From positions 124,001 to 188,000 of the forward strand of contig NZ_LR216287.1 of the NCBI RefSeq assembly GCF_900696045.1: a DNA stretch of 64,000 nucleotides, read 5' to 3'. A program made the position numbers and the translations under genes. The stretch is from Candidatus Nitrosocosmicus franklandus (lineage in GTDB: Archaea; Thermoproteota; Nitrososphaeria; Nitrososphaerales; Nitrososphaeraceae). The notes under the pieces are model-generated. The model did no database searches. It was not told the origin of the DNA and was given only the letters and a program-made list of their open reading frames with translations. Below are positions 50,000-60,052 of the stretch, piece by piece (the first letter of the stretch is position 1; every line of letters starts with the position of its first letter).

Positions 50000-50771
50000 T
50001 TCGTACCGATGATAGTTTGTATGCCATATTAAGAGTTATTCTTTATTTCATGAATAAGTCGCATAAATGAAAGTTATATAACTGTATAGTAGGATTGATG
50101 AATTCTACGTCTATTTTTGAAAAGAATAGAGCGGAAGTTAGATTTACCTAATGTAAATTTTAATCAATTACTTGTCCTCTGATTTAACTTAGACTATCTT
50201 ACATCTTTGTACTACTTTCGCCATAATTTTTATTTTCAAAGTTATTCTCAATTGAGGAATATGAAAAATATTTTACAATTTTAAAATATCGAGACAATGA
50301 TACTAAACTGATTCATAAAAACTGCACCCATATCACCTTTATTCAGTAGGTTACCTTTCATAAATACATGTTGATCAACCATTTCGGAAGGAATTTTGCT
50401 ATGTTTAGTAATTTAGCTTACTCAATTACGATCTAGTGTCACTCCGCTAAATTAATTTAACATGATCCATTAGTTGTCTGACTGCAATTCCGAAGCAATT
50501 ATAAAGTTACCTAGAAATAGCCTTTATTTTACTCCTTCAGCTTGTTATATTTTCCATTCAAGATAATATTGCTTTGGCAAAGAGGGTAGATAAGAAGAGG
50601 GAGAGCCTTGATTTAGTGTTGGATTTAGGAGATGTTCCTCTCTCTATATAATCACAACTGAAATTAGATATTTAATTGATTGATTGTCACATTATCACGA
50701 ATTCATCAATCATAAAATACTAAAGGTTTTAATTCAGGGTACACAAAAATTTTAGCATAATAAATAGAAAA
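50000..50771. other. Divergent spacer before the flippase
   Basis: No gene seen. The last 40 bases before 50811 already read as flippase-like protein without an ATG. Confidence 0.4.
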
Positions 50772-50810
50772 ACTGTCGGAACGGGGGTTTTATATCTATA
50801 CGCAGATGCG

Positions 50811-52262
50811 ATGAATTCTATAGTATCCGGGTTCCTTTTTTGGTTGATTTTATCGAAAATCACTACCCCTGATGTGATAGGTATATCATCATCAATAATC
50901 TCGTTCGTTACAATATTTTCTATTGTTTCATTGGTAGGTATGCCTGGAGGAATTCAAAGATATTTAGTGAGGAGCATTAACGAAAGAAAAATAGACAATG
51001 TTAGAGGAAACATTAATTCATCCCTATTCATTTTATCCCTTGGAATTACGGGATCATGCGTACTCATATTTTTCATTAAGGACTGGATATTTTATTCATT
51101 TAGCTTAGATTTAGGCTTATCGATTATTCTATTTCTAACTATGGGATTCTTGTCGGCCGCATCCCTGCTAAATGCTATTATGGTCACGACAATGAATACA
51201 AGGATCATAGCAACGTCATCGATTATAGGCACAGTAATTAAATTATCCATTACTCTAATACTTGTTTTATCCGGAATTGAAGTTTATGGTATTCTGACAG
51301 GGTATCTACTTGCCCCATTAGTTTCAACTGTAATCTTGGCAATGACCATTAAGAGAAAAATCTTGAAGCGAGTTGACGACGTTGCTCATGCAGATATTAA
51401 AATCGAACGATTCAAATCATTACGTGATATTTTTGTTTCAGGCACATCATTTTGGATTCCCGGAGTTTGTAACATAATAGGTTCTCAATTAGGAACAGTC
51501 TTAGTATTATTGTCAGTGGGTGCTACGCAAGCAGGAATTTATTTTATATCTTATTCAATAGCAACTGCCATCATACTAATAAACTCAGTTTTATCTACAA
51601 TTGCATATCCTGCGGTTAGTTCAATGGATGACGGTCGTAAAAGTGCTGTGTGGAGATTTATGAAGATATCTATGTTATTGACATTACCTTTGTCCATTTC
51701 AGCCATATTCTATTCTGGAGAAATATTAGGGTTATTCAATAATATTTATTCGGAAGGAAGTTCTTATTTGCAAATTTTACTTTTATCGATATTGCCTACT
51801 ACAATTATGTCAGGTACATCAGTATTGACTTATGCATATGGGAATAATCGTCAGGTTTTGTCAATAGGACTCTTCACGAATATTCCTAGAATTTTGTTAT
51901 ATTTTGTCTTTGTACCACTTTTAGGCGGAATTGGGGCAGCGTTTATCTATCTACTCGGATCGGTCATAGGTTGTGTAGTATCTCTAGTCATAGGGAAGAA
52001 GATCGGTTTAAAAGTATTTTGGAAAAAAACTTCATTAATCATACTTATCCCCGTCATATTGCTGATTCTGTTTAAGTTTTCGGGTGTGCACTATATCTTA
52101 TCAATAATGACAACGTTAGTCTTAACTTATATCTTATTCATAAGATTAAAGATAATCGATAAGGAAGATATAGATGACATAACGAAAATTCTACCCCCGA
52201 AGATATCTAATTTGATTAGTATGACATTTATGAGGATTTCCAAACAAGTAAGGAAACGATAA
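50811..52262 (+). CDS. Oligosaccharide flippase (Wzx/MATE-like)
   Basis: 483 residues with 12 or more membrane helices and charged loops typical of the polysaccharide transporter (Wzx/MVF) family; it would flip lipid-linked oligosaccharides across the membrane. The first helix begins right at the ATG (MNSIVSGFLFWLILSKITTP), and the in-frame sequence before it (RKTVGTGVLYLYADA) also reads like the usual N-terminus of the family. The true gene may therefore start a little further left at a non-ATG codon, or may have lost its start. It is the export step of the glycan island. Confidence 0.83.
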   Translation: MNSIVSGFLFWLILSKITTPDVIGISSSIISFVTIFSIVSLVGMPGGIQRYLVRSINERKIDNVRGNINSSLFILSLGITGSCVLIFFIKDWIFYSFSLDLGLSIILFLTMGFLSAASLLNAIMVTTMNTRIIATSSIIGTVIKLSITLILVLSGIEVYGILTGYLLAPLVSTVILAMTIKRKILKRVDDVAHADIKIERFKSLRDIFVSGTSFWIPGVCNIIGSQLGTVLVLLSVGATQAGIYFISYSIATAIILINSVLSTIAYPAVSSMDDGRKSAVWRFMKISMLLTLPLSISAIFYSGEILGLFNNIYSEGSSYLQILLLSILPTTIMSGTSVLTYAYGNNRQVLSIGLFTNIPRILLYFVFVPLLGGIGAAFIYLLGSVIGCVVSLVIGKKIGLKVFWKKTSLIILIPVILLILFKFSGVHYILSIMTTLVLTYILFIRLKIIDKEDIDDITKILPPKISNLISMTFMRISKQVRKR

Positions 52263-52511
52263 AATGACCAATTGTTTATTCAAAATGGATTTATAGGATT
52301 CTCATTACCATACAAGAAGTCTATACGGTTTTTGATAGAAAAACCTTTGATATCAAATGATTGTGCATAATTTGTTCATCCTGAACTTAAGTTTTACAAT
52401 AGTGTTTGTCTATTCTACACGGCAAAAGAAATATAGTTAATAGTTAATATCTGACTTTTTCGGTCAAAATTTTGATGGTAAATGAACAAATTTGGATTAT
52501 GTGTTCATTAC

Positions 52512-53708
52512 CTAATTGTCTAATGTTGTTTGACTTGCATCCATCCAAATTGGTTCTATCATGGATATCTCACTAATGCTAATCACAATGCCGCTAGTCT
52601 CTGGAAAATCGATTTCATCAGTAGAATTATTTGCAATTGCTATATCGGTGATTGGATCAATATTAGAAGAATTGATATCGGCGTGATACAAGCACATTTC
52701 ATCTGGTATAGAAAGTTCATTGACAAATTCTAGGTCGATCGGAGCTAATGTAGGGGCTTGCCCAGCTAACAATATTGCTTCAGGCATGTTGTCTTCGCCG
52801 CAGGGTAATTTTGCTGCAACATGTCCGCTCTCTATCCGATATGGAGTCGTATCGTATAAGTGTAAATATTCATTTTCTGGCAAACTATTACCTTCTAGAA
52901 GTATGGCCTGACTATCACTTGTGGTGAATGGTCCTGGATTTGTATTTCTCTGTGAATTATTAGAATTTACTGACTGATCAGTAATTTCAGTTTCAAAATC
53001 AAAAAAGGTTATATTATTGATTCTACCATAACTCACACCAACATCTCCAAAATTGGTTTGATTGTCGCTGTTATTCTGCGTAAGGTATTTTGTATCATTT
53101 ACCAAAAGATCCAATGATGATCCTTGTTTTACCATAGTTAAGTTGTATGTTGTACCAGGAGACCATGTCAGATTGGTTGGGACTCCAGGCCAAAATGGCT
53201 CTGCACTTTCAATACCGTTCCTCATAGTAAAACCAATAGCATAAACCGCATTATCATGGATATTAATACCTACAAGTTTAAAGTTATCTGGATTCAAATA
53301 AGAATAAACAATAGAAGCATAGTTATATGTTGAAGAATTCAGATTATTTACTTTAAACGAGGTCGAAATTTTAACAAAGTTATCGCCAGATTCTGGATAT
53401 AATATGATCCTGTTAAGTCCACTATTTTCTGGTAACCCCCCTTGTATAGTGAAAGCTCTGTTTATCCAATTACCAGAAACAACATCCCAACTATCTATGT
53501 CGTCAATCCCCATACCCGTGGTATTCGTATTACTAAAACCCGATGAGGAACCTATTGACATAACACCATTATTACCAATATTTGTGTCAGATGAGTTAAG
53601 TTGTGCATCTATTGGATTAGACATGCTGGTACTAGATGTGACGATTAAAATACCTAAAATCAATAACAAAGAGAACTCCTTGATCATATTTTCATTATGC
53701 AAACTCAT
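52512..53708 (-). CDS. Secreted protein with LamG-like domain
   Basis: The signal peptide is at residues 8-35 (MIKEFSLLLILGILIVTSSTS; the ATG at 53687 may be the real start). Residues about 74-240 form the same concanavalin/LamG-like domain as in the giant protein at 39307 (ASIVYSYLNPDNFKLVGINI, PFWPGVPTNL, GVSYGRINNITFFDFET), probably glycan-binding. A Ser/Asn linker and a small C-terminal domain with two Cys (LPCGEDNMPEA, DEMCLYHADI) follow. Probably a surface carbohydrate-binding protein. Confidence 0.78.
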   Translation of the reverse strand: MSLHNENMIKEFSLLLILGILIVTSSTSMSNPIDAQLNSSDTNIGNNGVMSIGSSSGFSNTNTTGMGIDDIDSWDVVSGNWINRAFTIQGGLPENSGLNRIILYPESGDNFVKISTSFKVNNLNSSTYNYASIVYSYLNPDNFKLVGINIHDNAVYAIGFTMRNGIESAEPFWPGVPTNLTWSPGTTYNLTMVKQGSSLDLLVNDTKYLTQNNSDNQTNFGDVGVSYGRINNITFFDFETEITDQSVNSNNSQRNTNPGPFTTSDSQAILLEGNSLPENEYLHLYDTTPYRIESGHVAAKLPCGEDNMPEAILLAGQAPTLAPIDLEFVNELSIPDEMCLYHADINSSNIDPITDIAIANNSTDEIDFPETSGIVISISEISMIEPIWMDASQTTLDN

Positions 53709-54437
53709 GAATAAAAAGATATTGTATTTTGAAATAATTAAAATAGTAACATATGTAGACTTTACAAATAGAATGAAAATCGATATTAACTTTTCCAGAT
53801 TCTTGGAATGTTTTGATTGACTAGATTCAAATAAATATTTAATATTTTAATATTGATTAAGAATTGTAATTAAACTATTAATTCAAAAAATGTTCAAATG
53901 CGAGAACATGGTACATTTGATTATGATATCTGATAAACATTTGTGATAACATGTATGTCATAGAGACATATAGAGTAGTATTGATTCTTCATTCAATTTC
54001 CTGAGAATCATTTTGAAATGCTAGTATTACCTGCTTGTTGGTTTCTCCTTTAAACTGCCGTTGACTAACTATTTGATATTGGTTTATGCTATAACCCTTG
54101 ATATGAAAGAGACTATTAAGTCTAGCATTCTATATTTATGTCACGGTATCTTAATGACATCTAGCTCACCGTTGTCATCATGCCGTAAGCATTAATTCTT
54201 ATTCTAATGGAATTTTTCATCTATTAGCATCCTTGTCAAAAATGCTTCAATTAGTAATGTAATTGTTATTTTCGTAGTATACTTCATATTACCTTTTTTG
54301 CATCTATTTAATGAAATCCATTTGTAATTAGACCCTTAACAGATGGCAGACATAATCAATATTTTTATCTGGTCGAGGGGTTAATTATGGTAATAATAAA
54401 TAGAACTTTATTGAATTTGGTTATTTGAGACACGTAA
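53709..54437. other. Gene-free spacer
   Basis: AT-rich, with possible promoter elements for the two divergent genes. No small gene is supported. Confidence 0.4.
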
Positions 54438-55529
54438 TTGGGACGACATTCAAAGATTGTTTCTATTGTTGGTGCAAGACCAAATTTCGTAAAATTGAAA
54501 CCAATACACGATATTCTTAAAGATGAACTATCACATGAAATCATTCATACAGGACAGCATTATGATTATAGACTATCAGATATTTTTTTTAAAGAATTTG
54601 ACTTGCCAGAACCTGATTACAATTTAGATATAGGATCAGGTTCCCCTGGATATCAAGTTGGAGAAATGATACAGAAAATTGAAAGAATTTTGATTAAAAA
54701 TGACTATGATCTTGCATTAGTTTATGGCGATACTAATTCAACCTTTGCTGGGGCCTTTGCTGCAGTAAATTCCAAGATCAAAGTGGCACATGTTGAAGCC
54801 GGTTTGAGAAGCTTTGATAGACGCATGCCAGAAGAAATCAACAGAATTTTGACAGACAATTTAAGCGATTTTTTGTTTGCCCCTACAAATACGGCCACTC
54901 GTAATTTACATAATGAGAGAATACTCGGAAAGATATATGAGACAGGGGATTTATCGGTTGAGTTAATTTCAATAGCAAAAGAATTAGCTACAAAATCTCA
55001 CATAACAAGAGATTTGAATCTGGATCATAAGAAGTATATCGTTTTTACGATGCATAGAGCTGAGAACACTGTATTTGATGAAAGTTTCCTCTCGATAATA
55101 AAAGCCTTTAAATCACTCTCAGATATCAGAATTGTATTCCCTCTGCATCCTCGCACAAAAAAAACATTAGAGCAGAAGAATTTGTATCACCAATTAGAGA
55201 ATTGTAAAAATGTATTAATCATTCCTCCTACAGGTTACATCGATTTTATTAGTTTAGTCCAAAATGCAAGTAAAATCATAACTGATTCTGGTGGTTTACA
55301 AAAGGAAGCTTATCTGTTGTCCGTCCCTTGCATAACAATCAGGCGAAATACTGAATGGGTGGAAACAGTGGAAACGGGTTGGAATGTGTTAACCGATACT
55401 AATGCTGAAAAAATTATAGATCACGTTAAAGGATGGAATCCATCTAAGAAGAACCATAGTAAAATTTTAGGAAATGGTGATACGGCCAAAGTTATTAAAA
55501 ATATTATTCTAAATGAGATACTTGCTTAA
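54438..55529 (+). CDS. wecB: UDP-N-acetylglucosamine 2-epimerase (non-hydrolysing)
   Basis: GT-B-like fold enzyme making UDP-ManNAc from UDP-GlcNAc. Signatures: VGARPNFVKLKP at the N-terminus, HTGQHYDYRLSD, VYGDTNSTFAG, HVEAGLRSFDRRMPEEINR, FTMHRAEN and TDSGGLQKEAYLLSVPCITI with the terminal RNTEWVETVETGWN. 363 residues, the usual length; TTG start. UDP-ManNAc or its uronic acid derivative is a known building block of archaeal N-glycans and surface polysaccharides. No wecC partner is in the window. Confidence 0.93.
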   Translation: MGRHSKIVSIVGARPNFVKLKPIHDILKDELSHEIIHTGQHYDYRLSDIFFKEFDLPEPDYNLDIGSGSPGYQVGEMIQKIERILIKNDYDLALVYGDTNSTFAGAFAAVNSKIKVAHVEAGLRSFDRRMPEEINRILTDNLSDFLFAPTNTATRNLHNERILGKIYETGDLSVELISIAKELATKSHITRDLNLDHKKYIVFTMHRAENTVFDESFLSIIKAFKSLSDIRIVFPLHPRTKKTLEQKNLYHQLENCKNVLIIPPTGYIDFISLVQNASKIITDSGGLQKEAYLLSVPCITIRRNTEWVETVETGWNVLTDTNAEKIIDHVKGWNPSKKNHSKILGNGDTAKVIKNIILNEILA

Positions 55530-56099
55530 ACTCGATCCCTTCTAAGATAAAGCCGCATTGTGAAATTTTGAACGGCATAACAATTCACATGCTAAACATT
55601 TCGTCAAAGTCGAAATTCACTAAAATCGTTGATGGATTGATCCCACTGTAAAATAGCAAGATTTAATTTTAGTAAATGCTGTTTGGATTAATGATTATTT
55701 TGATTAAATAGCACTAAATAATTTGATGATACTTTGGTGAAGTGACTCATTCCATCCCTTCAAGAACTGTCTGGTTTGGGGCAGACTATTAAAAGTTTTT
55801 TTAAGATTTAAACATTTGGATATGTAGATTGTTAAAGATTTCGACAACGATCCTCACTAAAGTGAATTTGAGATGGTAAATAAAAAATGAAACATTACAA
55901 TAAATTAAATACATCTATAGCCACATGCACTATTAATTGGGTCGTCACCCTTTATAGATCACAGGTCAACAACATGATGAATACTAAAATTTTATGTTTA
56001 AAAATTCCAGTATTAACTTCTTCAATAATTTAAGCTAGTAAGATTATTTCAGAATCGAATTAAACAATCCAATTATATAATATTGAGATTAAAGAATCA
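55530..56099. other. Gene-free spacer
   Basis: No supported gene. An AT-rich promoter for the small secreted protein lies near 56070-56085 (attatataatattg). Confidence 0.4.
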
Positions 56100-56360
56100 A
56101 TGAATAAAAGAATTCAACTATCAATCATGTCAATCTTTGTTGCAGCAGCATTACTAGGTTCAGTGGTAGCATATGGAGACAACTATGCATACGCAGGTGG
56201 AAAAAAGAAAATCAATGATTCCCTACAGTTAATAGAACAACTTTCTGCTACTAGTCAATCTTCATCTTGTGGTTCTGATGATGATACAGTTGCCTCATGT
56301 AACAACTTGGCCTTTACCGCTAACTTAAACGACGGTAACAACGCAGCAGCTCAACAATAA
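56100..56360 (+). CDS. Small secreted protein, 86 aa
   Basis: A signal peptide (IQLSIMSIFVAAALLGSVVA; cleavage near YAYAGG) is followed by about 50 residues with two cysteines (SSSCGSDDD, VASCNNLAF) that probably form a disulfide. No family recognised. A TATA box (about 56074-56083) about 20-25 bases upstream supports leaderless transcription from this ATG. Likely abundant on or outside the cell, as with many small secreted proteins of this group. Confidence 0.7.
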   Translation: MNKRIQLSIMSIFVAAALLGSVVAYGDNYAYAGGKKKINDSLQLIEQLSATSQSSSCGSDDDTVASCNNLAFTANLNDGNNAAAQQ

Positions 56361-56665
56361 GCTATTTAACTTTATTTTTTATTCTAAACTAAAGTTGTCC
56401 ATACATTATCTTTGAAATATATTGTCATCTAACGCTAAAATTTTGAAGAAATATTAATATATATTATCAAGTGGATTCTCTAGAAAATCTGTTACTATTT
56501 ATTTGTTTAAAAAGGATTTACCATATATTATGTTAAAATTAATACTGGTACCACATACTGAAAGTTAAAACGGAAATAACTCGTCATGTTTTCGTCTCTT
56601 TTATCGGATCATTCGCCTTATTCGTCAAGAAAAATAAAGATAATTAATAAGTTAAATTGAAATGT
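56361..56665. other. Gene-free spacer
   Basis: No feature seen in this convergent region. Confidence 0.35.
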
Positions 56666-57076
56666 TTATCTCCTTAGCCGATGCCAGCTTTTCCCGTAAT
56701 ATTTTCTAACATGAGGTTTATACAGATACCAGATTATTACAGCATTGTATATTACCCCCAAAACAGAAATGAATTGACCATTTGCCACGTTCATCAAATA
56801 TCCTGCAGCACCAAATCCTGACAAGACTAACAGCAAAGTCCATGACCAAGATTTACCTCTGTACAATCCATACGCAGTAAACAATGAAGTAAACCCTAAA
56901 ATCATCAAAAAGGCAGGACCCATTAAATAGGTAGAACCCAAAGGCAACAACAAATTAAGAGCATAAATCCCCATAATCACAAGCAGTACTCCGCTAATGA
57001 CTGTAACAATCGATACTATCAGAATCCCTTTCGGAGGTTTGGACCAATCTATAGTTTTCACTCTTTGTTCTAGCAA
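56666..57076 (-). CDS. Small membrane protein, four TM helices
   Basis: 136 residues. Helices at about 18-40, 45-68, 75-92 and 94-116, with short basic ends (SKPPKGILIVSIV, KPHVRKYYGKSWHRLRR). It resembles the generic small four-helix proteins of archaea (DUF2127-like membrane proteins have the look of ..PKGILIVSIVTVISG), but I cannot name a function. ATG start; divergent from the SIMPL gene 98 bases away. Confidence 0.68.
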   Translation of the reverse strand: MLEQRVKTIDWSKPPKGILIVSIVTVISGVLLVIMGIYALNLLLPLGSTYLMGPAFLMILGFTSLFTAYGLYRGKSWSWTLLLVLSGFGAAGYLMNVANGQFISVLGVIYNAVIIWYLYKPHVRKYYGKSWHRLRR

Positions 57077-57173
57077 ATGTTAATCATGCCTTTTAAATAA
57101 ATGATTTGAATAAAAATGCCTCATTAAATTAGAAACAACAAATCTTAAATAATCTTGATAGTACGCGAAATCT

Positions 57174-57968
57174 ATGTTTTCAATTAGAATATTAGTTATT
57201 ATGATTGCTTTGGCAAGTTCTTTTTTAATTGCTATACAGTTGATATCTAATACTAGCACACCATGGGCTGTTGCACAGAACTTTGTAATTTCAGAAGAAA
57301 AACCAACAATTTCTATTGTTGGTTATGCAGAAAAGGAAATTCCTTCTGATGAGACAAGGATTTCTCTATCTGTGGAGAACACAAATACAAACGCAAATAC
57401 AGCTAGAAAAAATAACGCTGATAAAATGAATGCGATCTTAGATGTCTTAAAGCAAGCTGGCCTCACGGATGACAACATTACTACATCTAATTTCCAAATT
57501 ACACCAAATTATGATTATGAAACTAGTAATTATGATAGAATTATTTCCTATACTGCGATAAACAAAATAGAATTAAAGACTTCAGCTAACTCCAATATAT
57601 CCAATTTCATTGATTTAGCCATCAATAACGGCGCTAATAGAGTAGAAAATATAGACTTTGTAATTTCAAAGCAGACTTTAGAAAATAATAATATGGTGCT
57701 TCTTAAAGAGGCATTTAGAAATGCTAAACAAAAAGCCGAGATTCTTGCAACAGAAGGCAACTTTACTATTGCAGGAGTAAAAAAAATTGATACCAGTACT
57801 GGAGGAGGATATTTCCCTCCATCACCATTTTTGTACGAAAGTTATGCTGGTAGTGATGCCAGGGAAAGTGTTCCAGGCCCATCTACACAAATTATTCCAC
57901 AAAAGAACATTGTGTCCGTTTCTTTACCTGTTATTTTTTACATTGGCGAGGGCAATAGTAATGGTTGA
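57174..57968 (+). CDS. SIMPL (DUF541) domain protein, exported
   Basis: Signal anchor at residues 4-26 (RILVIMIALASSFLIAIQLI). The SIMPL/DUF541 pattern is clear: ISIVGYAEKEIPSDETRISL, NTARKNNADKMNAILDVLK, DNITTSNFQITPNYDY, SYTAINKIELKT and KQKAEILATEGNFTIAGVKK. These proteins form large periplasmic-type ring assemblies and are linked to stress and adhesion. Here it would sit outside the membrane. ATG start with an AT-rich region about 30 bases before it (TTAAATAATC). Confidence 0.88.
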   Translation: MFSIRILVIMIALASSFLIAIQLISNTSTPWAVAQNFVISEEKPTISIVGYAEKEIPSDETRISLSVENTNTNANTARKNNADKMNAILDVLKQAGLTDDNITTSNFQITPNYDYETSNYDRIISYTAINKIELKTSANSNISNFIDLAINNGANRVENIDFVISKQTLENNNMVLLKEAFRNAKQKAEILATEGNFTIAGVKKIDTSTGGGYFPPSPFLYESYAGSDARESVPGPSTQIIPQKNIVSVSLPVIFYIGEGNSNG

Positions 57969-58288
57969 AGGTAACACACCACATAACTACTACTATTTTA
58001 TAAATATGGTATATTTTCTTAAAGTTGTTAATTTGCAGATTGTCTAAAATAGGATAACAATCATTCAATTTATCCAGTGGTTAAAGTCCAGGTTAAACAT
58101 TTGGCTTGACGTTCATACCAAACAACAAAGAATTGTAAATGTACTAAAGCCATCTCATTTGTAGCAAGTCAATCAAGGTTCTACAAAATAATTGAGACTA
58201 GTTAAGGTCTATTCCACATTCAACACTAACATTTTATCACTTGTAGCGATTCTTATAATACAACTAGAGATTGACTCAACTTTTGATT
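57969..58288. other. Short spacer
   Basis: Nothing recognised up to the frameshifted gene on the other strand. Confidence 0.35.
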
Positions 58289-58509
58289 TCATGTTAAGTG
58301 AAGAATAATGTATTTCTCTTTCCTGACATCAAGTCCGTTTTTTTTTGAAAATTCATGCAGTATAGGACCAATATGATCAAAGTTTAAATCTTCTTTTTTT
58401 GATAGAGATATTTGCCCAAAATTCCTATCTGCACTTCCTTCACGGCATATGAAGCGATCGATAAGGCATTTCTTTTTGTGCCATGAGTATATGCTGATAT
58501 AAGATACAT
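58289..58509 (-). pseudogene. Possible small gene broken by a frameshift
   Basis: Two minus-strand frames read like one protein. The first (ATG at 58509) gives MYLISAYTHGTKRNALSIAS and YAVKEVQIG. A neighbouring frame then gives NFGQISLSKKEDLNFDHIGP, ILHEFSKKNGLDVRKEKYII and LHLT before the stop at 58289-58291. Each part alone looks like real protein, while the first frame ends soon after in a Lys-rich tail. The family is unknown. Either a recent frameshift, a sequencing error, or chance. Confidence 0.4.
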
Positions 58510-58596
58510 ATTCACTTTAACTAATGTAGGTATTGGACGAATTGGTTTATTTTATTTCTAATAAGAGATAAATCCTTTGTCATAGAGCACTATTAT

Positions 58597-58962
58597 ATGA
58601 ATAAGAAACTGCTGGATATCTTAGTTTGCCCTTTCGATAAGATTACCGCCTTAGACCTCCTTGAATTTGAAACAGAGTCTAAATCCCAAGACAGATTTGA
58701 GAGCAGTAATTTAGACATCATACAGGATGAAGAAGCCAAGGAATCGCAGACGCAAACAAGAGAAAGTGTCGATAGTACTATTATAAAAGAAGGAATGTTA
58801 CTTTGTAAAACATGTAATAGGTTTTATCCCATCACCGAAGAGATCCCTATCATATTGCCTGATGAATTGAGAGACAAAAAAAAGGATTTAGAGTTTTTAA
58901 AAAAATGGAAAGATGCAGTCCCAAGTGATCTTCTGTCCAAATTGAAACCTTGGAGTGTTTAG
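58597..58962 (+). CDS. Trm112 family zinc-binding protein
   Basis: Small activator of methyltransferases (tRNA, rRNA or release-factor modifying in other species). It begins LLDILVCPFDKITALDLLEF and closes with LLCKTCNRFYPITEEIPIIL and PDEL, the archaeal Trm112 pattern with one N-terminal cysteine (CPFDK) and a CKTC pair. A charged insert (about residues 26-66, rich in Glu, Ser, Gln) separates the halves and makes it longer than the usual 60-70 residues. ATG start; it stands alone. Confidence 0.85.
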   Translation: MNKKLLDILVCPFDKITALDLLEFETESKSQDRFESSNLDIIQDEEAKESQTQTRESVDSTIIKEGMLLCKTCNRFYPITEEIPIILPDELRDKKKDLEFLKKWKDAVPSDLLSKLKPWSV

Positions 58963-59390
58963 CAATTTGGTATTATGCTAGCGACTGATACTCGATTGAA
59001 TCAAATTCAATTGACGTTTTCGCCATTTTCTAACATACTCCTCGTTTGAATCTTGTTATATCTTACTAAATCGAAAATATCCGTTGTGGTCAAGGTATTG
59101 TTGATTGCCAAAAGTTCTTTCAATTAATAGTGTATCTAACAATCTATTTTCCAATCAAATTTCCCAATAGTTTTTCCAAGAGATATCATGACATTATGTG
59201 TTATCATATTATAAAGAATTTGAATCCATGAATTCCCATTATGATAAAAAATATAGAAGATTCATTTAAAAGAAAAAAAACCACTGCGGTTTGGTGAAAT
59301 TTTTGTCTAACAATCCAAATCAAATACCAATAAGAATCATCAGAGAAAATTGGAATCAATTTTTTTATACTAAAACGTTCTCTATCTATT
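58963..59390. other. Gene-free spacer
   Basis: No supported frame; promoter of the next small gene near 59360 (TTTTTATAC). Confidence 0.4.
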
Positions 59391-59687
59391 ATGAAAACAG
59401 AGGTCAAAAAAAGCATAGGGGTATTGAACCTCAGCATACTTTTGTTGATTATAACTATTTATTCAACAAGTATATCAGGAGTAGCATTTGGACAGAATGA
59501 TTCAATACCATTTGAAATTGGAGACATTTCTGACTCTATTGTAAATCCTGCTGACAATCCTTCAAACAATAATAATTCAAATTCGACAGATTATGGACAG
59601 AATGACGAAATCATTAACTGCGACATGCCACCCTGTCCACCAGGACAAGTATGCATTCAAAGCTGTCCCGAAGTCAACATTCAATAA
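59391..59687 (+). CDS. Small secreted Cys-rich protein, 98 aa
   Basis: The signal peptide covers about residues 10-35 (GVLNLSILLLIITIYSTSIS, cut near VAFGQ). An Asn/Ser linker follows, then a compact end with four cysteines: INCDMPPCPPGQVCIQSCPE. The tail resembles short disulfide-rich modules and could also bind metal. A TATA box (TTTTTATAC, about 59359-59367) about 25-30 bases before the ATG gives a leaderless message. Function unknown. Confidence 0.7.
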   Translation: MKTEVKKSIGVLNLSILLLIITIYSTSISGVAFGQNDSIPFEIGDISDSIVNPADNPSNNNNSNSTDYGQNDEIINCDMPPCPPGQVCIQSCPEVNIQ

Positions 59688-60052
59688 TATTAAAAAATCA
59701 TTCTTGTTGGTGAATCCAAAAGCATCCAAAATTTCTTAAAAATCTTTTCTTGCAGTTATAACAACAGTATATTCCCTCCCTATTTGATTACACATGTCAT
59801 TATTTTTGTAACAGTAGATGTATAAGTTACTAATATAGTTACGACAAAATTTGTTTAATCACGATTCAGGATCATCAGAGCACACTCATACAATTTTTGG
59901 ATTTAATTTACTACAAACGAAGTAATCGAACATAAGGTTCATCTTTCTGAAAAAACTATCAATATACTTTGAATGACCAAAACTTCTCTCAAGTTATCTT
60001 ATAGTCCAACAAAAGGATAAGATGAAAGCAATTGGATACAAAAAAAAATAAT
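59688..60052. other. Gene-free spacer
   Basis: Convergent region without a feature; T-rich tracts near 59690-59760 may terminate transcription from the left. Confidence 0.35.
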
